Shown piece after piece: positions 59,791 through 64,000 of a stretch of DNA of 64,000 bases. The stretch's first letter is position 1. Each line of letters starts with the position of its first letter. The position numbers and the translations under genes are program-made. Source of the DNA: Euryhalocaulis sp050486445. GTDB taxonomy: Bacteria > Pseudomonadota > Alphaproteobacteria > Caulobacterales > Maricaulaceae. Under the pieces are notes generated by a model. It was not told the DNA's origin. It made no database searches and was given only the letters and a program-made list of their open reading frames with translations. The stretch spans positions 10,161-74,160 of the forward strand of contig JBJHDH010000013.1 of the NCBI GenBank assembly GCA_050486445.1, read 5' to 3'.

Positions 59791-60012
59791 GTGGTGAACG
59801 ACAACGAATCCAGATTCAAGCTGCGTGGCATCGGCCGCGGCCTGGAGCGGTGTCTTCCGTTGGAGGAGGAAATGCCGGACTCCATCCAGAGCCTGCTTGA
59901 CGCCCTGCGCGAGCGTGACCGGAACGAGCATGACCGCAATGGCTATGAACTGAACGGACACGGCATAAATAGTCGCGGCGCGGGCGCGCATCAGACCCGG
60001 CGCGCGGGCTGA
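59791..60012 (+). CDS. Small NepR-like protein (tentative)
   Basis: A 73-residue protein from tandem GTG codons (59791/59794). The segment GIGRGLERCLPLEEEMPDSIQSLLDALRERD parallels NepR of this window (GIGRRLRQMYDD...VPDDFSDLLDQIE): same GIGR-x-L helix start, same PD-x3-LLD second helix, two residues shorter between. A His/Asn/Arg-rich tail follows. If real, it could be a second anti-sigma factor. No clear ribosome site beyond a GCAGGG stretch, and the upstream 136 bases contain no EcfG motif. Confidence 0.5.
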   Translation: MVNDNESRFKLRGIGRGLERCLPLEEEMPDSIQSLLDALRERDRNEHDRNGYELNGHGINSRGAGAHQTRRAG

Positions 60013-60029
60013 AGATTCTTGCTGAATAT

Positions 60030-60740
60030 CTAGCCGCCGATCCAGCGTGGATCGGCCCAGCGTGGATCGGCCATGTCCGCCGGTGTGTCTGTGGGAGCCG
60101 GCGGCGGCGCTGTCATTGGGGCCGGGGCATATTCCTGCTGCACTGAATAGCGCGGACGGTTTCCTGCTGCGGGGCGGCCGGTGGAGACGATGCGCGCCGT
60201 TGGCGCCGCACCGTCGTTCTGCCCTGCTGTGACGGCGGGGACATGCATGTCAGGGGAAACGCCGCCTTCTGCCTGGCGCTGCTCCTGCGCTTGTTCCTCG
60301 TCTTCCAGTTCCTCATCTTCGTCCCACATGCCGCCGGGAATGTTCACCAGCGAAACCGGCGGACCGTCCGGCCGCCGTGAACGGTTGGCATAGACGCTGT
60401 CCGCAACAGGCGCGGCTGCGGCGGAGGGGGGCGTGGCGCCGCCCTGGCCCAGACCGGAATCGCAGCAGGTATCGGGCGCGGCGCGGGCCACACTGGACAA
60501 TAAATCGCAGCGCGCCTGCGGCCCGGTCTCGCCGGCGCGCGTCCAGCTCCAGCCAGCGCAGCCGGCCTCGATGGAACAGGCCACCCTGCACATGAAGGCG
60601 TCACCGCCCGTCTGGCTGCGCAGCACGGTTCCCTCGCGCGCCACGCCGCGTTCGAGCAGTTGCGCCGCGCCCGGCCCGGCCCCGGCCAGCGCCAGAATGG
60701 CCAGCGCCAGGACGGCGAACATGGTCTTCATCGCATTCAT
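60030..60740 (-). CDS. Exported Cys-rich protein with PAN/Apple-like domain
   Basis: A 236-residue protein with signal peptide (AILALAGAGPGAAQ). Residues ~32-95 contain six Cys in a PAN/Apple-like spacing (FMCRVACSIEAGCAGWSW, ARCDLLSS, DTCCDSGL). The rest is low-complexity: acidic (DEDEELEDEEQAQEQ) then Pro/Ala-rich, ending in a doubled ADPRW. Probably disordered and extracytoplasmic. GAAAGG precedes ATG 60740. No functional assignment; PAN modules bind proteins or sugars. Confidence 0.65.
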   Translation of the reverse strand: MNAMKTMFAVLALAILALAGAGPGAAQLLERGVAREGTVLRSQTGGDAFMCRVACSIEAGCAGWSWTRAGETGPQARCDLLSSVARAAPDTCCDSGLGQGGATPPSAAAAPVADSVYANRSRRPDGPPVSLVNIPGGMWDEDEELEDEEQAQEQRQAEGGVSPDMHVPAVTAGQNDGAAPTARIVSTGRPAAGNRPRYSVQQEYAPAPMTAPPPAPTDTPADMADPRWADPRWIGG

Positions 60741-60807
60741 TGCGCGCCTTTCGCGGCGTATGGTGGCGGGCCTTGCCGCGCGAAGCAGCTTTCGCCGAGA
60801 AGGCGGG

Positions 60808-61056
60808 TCAGGCCGCGGCGTAGAAATCGTTCACGTCCGCCGCGCCGGTGACATTGATCGCGACCTTGTCGCCCTGGATCAGGATTTCGCCGCGCGCGAT
60901 GGGGTGGTTATTGGCCAGCACCCAGACCTCGTCGCTATCGCGCGCGTCCAGCGGAATCACCGCGCCACGGCCCATGCGCAGGAACTGGCCGATGGGCATT
61001 TTCGAGCGTCCAAGCAGGATCGAAATTTCGACCTCGACCGCGTCGATCTGGCTCAT
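60808..61056 (-). CDS. fliN: Orphan FliN/SpoA-type flagellar switch protein
   Basis: An 82-residue single SPOA domain: VEVEISILLGRSKMPIGQFLRMGRGAVIPLD, VWVLANNHPIARGEILIQGDKVAINVTG. This is the FliN core that forms the C-ring with FliM and FliG. No other flagellar gene is in the window, and it lacks the N-terminal extension of longer FliN proteins. AAGGA lies nine bases before ATG 61056. Gene symbol by fold; a non-canonical or second FliN is possible. Confidence 0.8.
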   Translation of the reverse strand: MSQIDAVEVEISILLGRSKMPIGQFLRMGRGAVIPLDARDSDEVWVLANNHPIARGEILIQGDKVAINVTGAADVNDFYAAA

Positions 61057-61171
61057 CCAGACGTTCCTTTACGTTCCTGTGCGTGATCCGGACGCTGAGT
61101 CTGGGCCTGTCCGGTTACGCGGCGATTAACGCAACTGGACATGGGCCGCCCCGCGCGCCAGCAATGGCCGG

Positions 61172-61870
61172 ATGAACGCCCCGCCGCCCGCCGCCCTGCC
61201 GCCCGTGGAATGGGCCGTTTCGCCCGACCTGACGCCCTATGAGGAGGCCGTGGCGGCGATGGAGGCGCGCGCAGCCGCCATCCGGGCGGGGCAGGCGCGC
61301 GAGCTGGTCTGGCTGGTCGAGCATCCGCCACTCTACACGATGGGGACCGGCGCGCGGGCGGACGAGCTGCGCGAGCCGGGGCGGCTGCCCGTATTCCAGA
61401 CCGGGCGGGGCGGGCAGACCACATATCACGGGCCGGGCCAGCGCACCGCATATGTGATGCGTGACCTTGCCCTGTATGGACGTGACGTGCGCGCCCATGT
61501 GCGGGCGCTGGAAGCCTGGCTGATCGGGGCGCTGGCCGCGTTCGGGGTCGCCGGCGAGACGCGGGCGGACCGGATCGGCGTCTGGGTCGCGCGCCCGGAA
61601 CGGGGAGCGGGGCGCGAGGACAAGATCGCCGCCATCGGCGTGCGCGTGCGCAAATGGGTAAGCTATCACGGCGTGGCGCTGAACGTGGCGCCGGACATCT
61701 CGCATTATTCGGGCATCACGCCCTGTGGCGTCACCGATCCGCTCTATGGCGTCACCAGTCTCCACGATCTTGGCGTCAAAGCTGATATGGCGGCGGCGGA
61801 CGCCGCCCTGCGCGATGCGTTCACGCGTGTCTTCGGCGCTACGCTGGCAGACGCGCCGCCGCCGCTGTGA
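61172..61870 (+). CDS. lipB: Lipoyl(octanoyl) transferase
   Basis: A 232-residue LipB moving octanoyl groups from ACP to lipoyl domains. Motifs: VEHPPLYTMGTGA, GRGGQTTYHGPGQ, the catalytic Lys in KIAAIGVRVRKWVSYHG and Cys in ITPCGVTD. Standard length. Monocistronic, divergent from fliN. Confidence 0.97.
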   Translation: MNAPPPAALPPVEWAVSPDLTPYEEAVAAMEARAAAIRAGQARELVWLVEHPPLYTMGTGARADELREPGRLPVFQTGRGGQTTYHGPGQRTAYVMRDLALYGRDVRAHVRALEAWLIGALAAFGVAGETRADRIGVWVARPERGAGREDKIAAIGVRVRKWVSYHGVALNVAPDISHYSGITPCGVTDPLYGVTSLHDLGVKADMAAADAALRDAFTRVFGATLADAPPPL

Positions 61871-61889
61871 TGCGGCCCCGGGGGCCGCG

Positions 61890-62324
61890 TTATCTGCCTG
61901 CTGGCACGTAGCGAATCTGCACGCGGCGGCGCATCGGCTCGGTCAGTCCGTCCGCGGTGACGGCGCCTTCATCGCCTTCGCCGTGCAGCACGATGCGGTC
62001 CGCCGTGACGCCGCGCGCCGCCAGCCCCTCCAGCACCGACAAAGCGCGCTGTTCGGAAAGGACCAGATTTGCCTGCGCATCGCCGGTGGGGTCGGCGAAA
62101 CCGACAACCTCCAGCAGCGAACCATGACATCCGGCGACATAATCCGCTGCGATGTCCAGCAATTCCTCCGCGATGGGGTCCAGCTCCGACTCGTTCACCG
62201 CGAAATAGATGGAGAGGCTGCCATCAGGGCAGTTGTCCGAAACCTGGGCCGGCGGCTGCGTTGTGGCGCAGGCCGCGGCCAGAAGAAGCAACGCCGGCGC
62301 GATTGTGCGGAAAATCATTTGCAT
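61890..62324 (-). CDS. OmpA-family lipoprotein (small)
   Basis: A 144-residue lipoprotein: lipobox LLAAACATT near residue 17, then an OmpA-like peptidoglycan-associated domain (IYFAVNESELDPIAEELLDIAADYV, LLEVVGFADPTGDAQANLVLSEQRALSVLEGL, RRRVQIRYV). The HTD of most relatives is FADP here, though the following N..LSE.RA is kept. ATG 62324 has GGGGGGC upstream. A longer frame back to 62474 runs into a dispersed repeat. Confidence 0.85.
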   Translation of the reverse strand: MQMIFRTIAPALLLLAAACATTQPPAQVSDNCPDGSLSIYFAVNESELDPIAEELLDIAADYVAGCHGSLLEVVGFADPTGDAQANLVLSEQRALSVLEGLAARGVTADRIVLHGEGDEGAVTADGLTEPMRRRVQIRYVPAGR

Positions 62325-62446
62325 GGAGCCCCCCATCCTGGCTCGCCCCGAAAGGCGTCGCCCCGATTTTAGAACATTTCCGCTCTTCTTCGAATTGCGG
62401 AAATGCTCCAACTCTTTATTTTCCGCGTTTCCGGACGGTGAACCGG

Positions 62447-62482
62447 CCTCATCCTGAGCTTGCCGAAGGACCACTTCGCCTG
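62447..62482 (-). repeat. Dispersed TCATCCTGAGC-type repeat
   Basis: CTCATCCTGAGCTTGCCGAA on the plus strand, with AGGACCACTTCGCC following. This is the widespread short palindromic repeat of alphaproteobacterial genomes (minus-strand translation VLRQAQDE). It lies between the OmpA-like lipoprotein and the GH5 gene. Confidence 0.65.
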
Positions 62483-62542
62483 GAAACGCTTTAGCGGAGC
62501 TTTAGTCTTCGCGCGCGAGGATTCGCCAAAGCGGGGACCGGA

Positions 62543-63661
62543 ATGGCGGATATGGGATTCAGACGCGGGAAAGCATGGCGGGCGCTGGCTGCCAGCGCCC
62601 TGCTGACCATCTGTGGCGCGCTGGCCGCATGCGGCGAGGCGGGAGAAGGACCCCGGGTCTCTGGCGCGTCTGGCTCGTCTGGCGCGGCGGCTCGCGCGCC
62701 CGGCGCGCCGGCAGCCAGCCGCGCCTATTTTCCTGTGCAGCGCTGCATCAATCTCGCCAATGCGCTGAATGCGCCGAACGAGGGCGAGTGGGGCTACCGC
62801 ATCGAGGAAGAGCATCTGCGCATTATCGCCGCCGCCGGTTTCGACACGATCCGGGTGCTGATCGACTGGCATTCCCACACAGAGACCGGCGCGCCCTACA
62901 GGGTCGACCCGGCCTATTTTGTGCGTATCGACGAGGTGATCCGTCAGGGCTTCGCCTCGGGGCTCAATGTCATTATCGACATGCACGATTATCTCGATCT
63001 CTATTCCACGCCGCGCGCGCATCGCGACCGCACGCTCGCCATCTGGCGGCAGATCGCAGAGCGTTACGCCGACTGGCCGCAGGAACTGATCTTCGAGCCG
63101 GTGAACGAACCGCGCGACGCGCTGTCCGGCGCGGTGTGGGAGGCGCTGGCCGCCGATCTTGTGCGCACGATCCGCGTTTCCAACCCGACGCGGACCATTA
63201 TTCTGGGCGGCGATAACTGGTCGTCGCTGGCCGGGCTGCTGCGTCTGCGCCTGCCGGACGATCCGTATCTGGTGGCGACGTTCCATTATTATACGCCGCA
63301 CGAATTCACTCATCAGGGCGCGGACTGGCACGACGATCCGCCGCCGGTCGGCCTGCGCTGGGGGCAGGAGCGGGAGCGCGCCGTGCTGCGCGCGCAGATG
63401 GACGAGGCGGCCGCATGGGCGGCGGCGAACCGCACGCCGGTCTTTCTCGGCGAGTTCGGCGTCTTCCGCGCCGCCGACCTTTCCGACCGCGCCGCCTGGA
63501 CGCGCGCTGTGCGCGAAGGCGCGGAGGTCAATATGATGCCCTGGTGCTATTTCGACTTCACCGCCGGGTTCGACGCCTACGACCGCGAGACCGGACGCTG
63601 GATTCCCGAGATCGCCGCGGCGCTGAACACCGCCGGCTCCGCCCCCACATTGCGGCGGTGA
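62543..63661 (+). CDS. Glycoside hydrolase family 5-like lipoprotein
   Basis: A 372-residue protein: lipobox LAACG (Cys near 30), Ser/Ala/Pro linker (~35-60), then a (beta/alpha)8 GH5-type domain. Acid/base E189 is in FEPVNEP, nucleophile E304 in FLGEFGVF; FHYYTPHEFTHQG and NMMPWCYFDF are also typical. It should cleave beta-linked glucans or mannans outside the cell or in the periplasm. No partner glycan genes adjoin it. Repeats flank it on both sides. Confidence 0.9.
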   Translation: MADMGFRRGKAWRALAASALLTICGALAACGEAGEGPRVSGASGSSGAAARAPGAPAASRAYFPVQRCINLANALNAPNEGEWGYRIEEEHLRIIAAAGFDTIRVLIDWHSHTETGAPYRVDPAYFVRIDEVIRQGFASGLNVIIDMHDYLDLYSTPRAHRDRTLAIWRQIAERYADWPQELIFEPVNEPRDALSGAVWEALAADLVRTIRVSNPTRTIILGGDNWSSLAGLLRLRLPDDPYLVATFHYYTPHEFTHQGADWHDDPPPVGLRWGQERERAVLRAQMDEAAAWAAANRTPVFLGEFGVFRAADLSDRAAWTRAVREGAEVNMMPWCYFDFTAGFDAYDRETGRWIPEIAAALNTAGSAPTLRR

Positions 63662-63666
63662 CATCT

Positions 63667-63724
63667 CTTCCCTCATCGTGAGGAGCGCGCAACAGCACGC
63701 GTCTCGAACGATGCTCAGTATGAC
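63667..63724 (+). repeat. Dispersed TCATCGTGAGGAGC-type palindromic repeat
   Basis: CCTCATCGTGAGGAGCGCGC, then AGCACGCGTCTCGAACGATG: the two halves are imperfect inverted complements (GCGCGC/GCGCGT, TCAT/ATGA-like ends). Matches a repeat type common in Caulobacterales-like genomes. Confidence 0.6.
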
Positions 63725-63874
63725 GCCAGAGTTTGTGGCTTCTGGATCGTCCCTCGAGATACACGCCGCCGTCCTGCCGGACTCCGGCGTGTTCCTCGGG
63801 ATGAGGATGGTGGTGGCAGGGGCAGGATTTCAGACACAGCTCTACGTTCGCCCGATTGGCGTTATCCCAGAAAG

Positions 63875-64000
63875 GTGAGGGAAGCGGGGCGCCCGCGGGG
63901 AACGCGGGTGTTCCTGTTCTGGTACGTATGGTGCGCCCCCTTTGAGCGCCCCGCGCGTGGATTTGCCGGAACGTCTCCGTCCCGATTCCAGTCCAGGGTT
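63875..64000 (-). repeat. ~124-bp inverted repeat, right copy (reaches window end)
   Basis: Reverse complement of 39996-40119: 57 identical bases at the window end, then a gapped match. The copy may continue beyond the window. Confidence 0.88.

Larger units (their letters stand above)
63662..64000. other. Intergenic end region with repeats
   Basis: 339 bases without a gene: a CTCATCGTGAGGAGC-type repeat at 63667-63724, a stretch with no recognisable content, and the right arm of the ~124-bp inverted repeat from 63875 to the window end. Confidence 0.7.

Noticed and set aside
1..64000. CRISPR arrays, prophage or insertion sequences
   Set aside because: No regularly spaced repeats, no cas, integrase, transposase or phage structural genes were seen on either strand.

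Overview
The window is high-GC DNA from an alphaproteobacterium. The supporting signs are: the order tldD / coxB-coxA-ctaB-small subunit-ctaG-coxC-DUF983-SURF1; a hemC-hemD-mic60-hemY cluster; a complete NepR/EcfG/PhyR general stress response locus; two DUF2336 proteins; and cobS/cobT-type cobaltochelatase genes. A Caulobacterales/Maricaulales-like (Hyphomonadaceae-type) host fits best, but this placement is inference. No prophage, CRISPR array, integrase or transposase gene was seen.

Layout. 0-7 kb: two tandem FtsX/MacB-type ABC permeases (the first cut by the window edge), a retropepsin-like exported protease and a TonB-dependent receptor. 7-16.5 kb: a TerC-family membrane protein, TldD, a TPR protein and the complete aa3-type cytochrome c oxidase structural and assembly operon. 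16.6-22 kb: an unusual GNAT-EAL fusion, then cobS and cobT with a VapBC-type toxin-antitoxin pair between them on the other strand. 21.9-25.8 kb: a glutaredoxin-MauE fusion divergent from a MerR regulator over a textbook MerR promoter, an exported SDR, ThpR and a YqaA-like protein. 25.5-28.7 kb: tsaD-gpsA-(MazEF)-yciI on the minus strand. 28.7-33.1 kb: the heme cluster. 33.1-44.3 kb: two tRNA-Thr genes; an ammonium transporter fused to a histidine kinase; DUF2336, NAD kinase and Hpt genes; a 0.9-kb repeat-rich gap; a second DUF2336; a transglycosylase, a barrel protein and a cytochrome c lipoprotein. 44.3-51.4 kb: an OmpA-like lipoprotein, an NmrA-like protein, a SodC-like lipoprotein lacking zinc ligands, then gyrA-coaD-ppi-ppi. 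51.4-58.5 kb: a stress region (small membrane proteins, sodB, YqjD/YqjE-like pair, phyR, nepR, ecfG, entericidin, lipid kinase, phosphoesterase, extensin-like protein). 58.5-64 kb: queA, a possible second NepR-like protein, a PAN-like protein, an orphan FliN, lipB, an OmpA-like lipoprotein, a GH5 lipoprotein and repeats.

How it works together. PhyR, NepR and EcfG form the partner-switching core of the general stress response. Exact EcfG-type promoter motifs (GGAAC-N17/18-GTT) lie 24-65 bases ahead of seven genes in this window: the OmpA-like lipoprotein, a small one-helix protein, DUF1328, the YqjD-like gene, entericidin, and the divergent extensin/lipid-kinase pair. The last pair shares one symmetric motif that reads as a promoter on both strands. 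This suggests a locally clustered, envelope-directed stress regulon. The most unusual protein architectures are the GNAT-EAL fusion, the Amt-histidine kinase and the apparently copper-only SodC. The main non-genic structure is a family of GC-rich dispersed repeats, including a ~124-bp inverted pair 24 kb apart, one copy of which runs off the window end.
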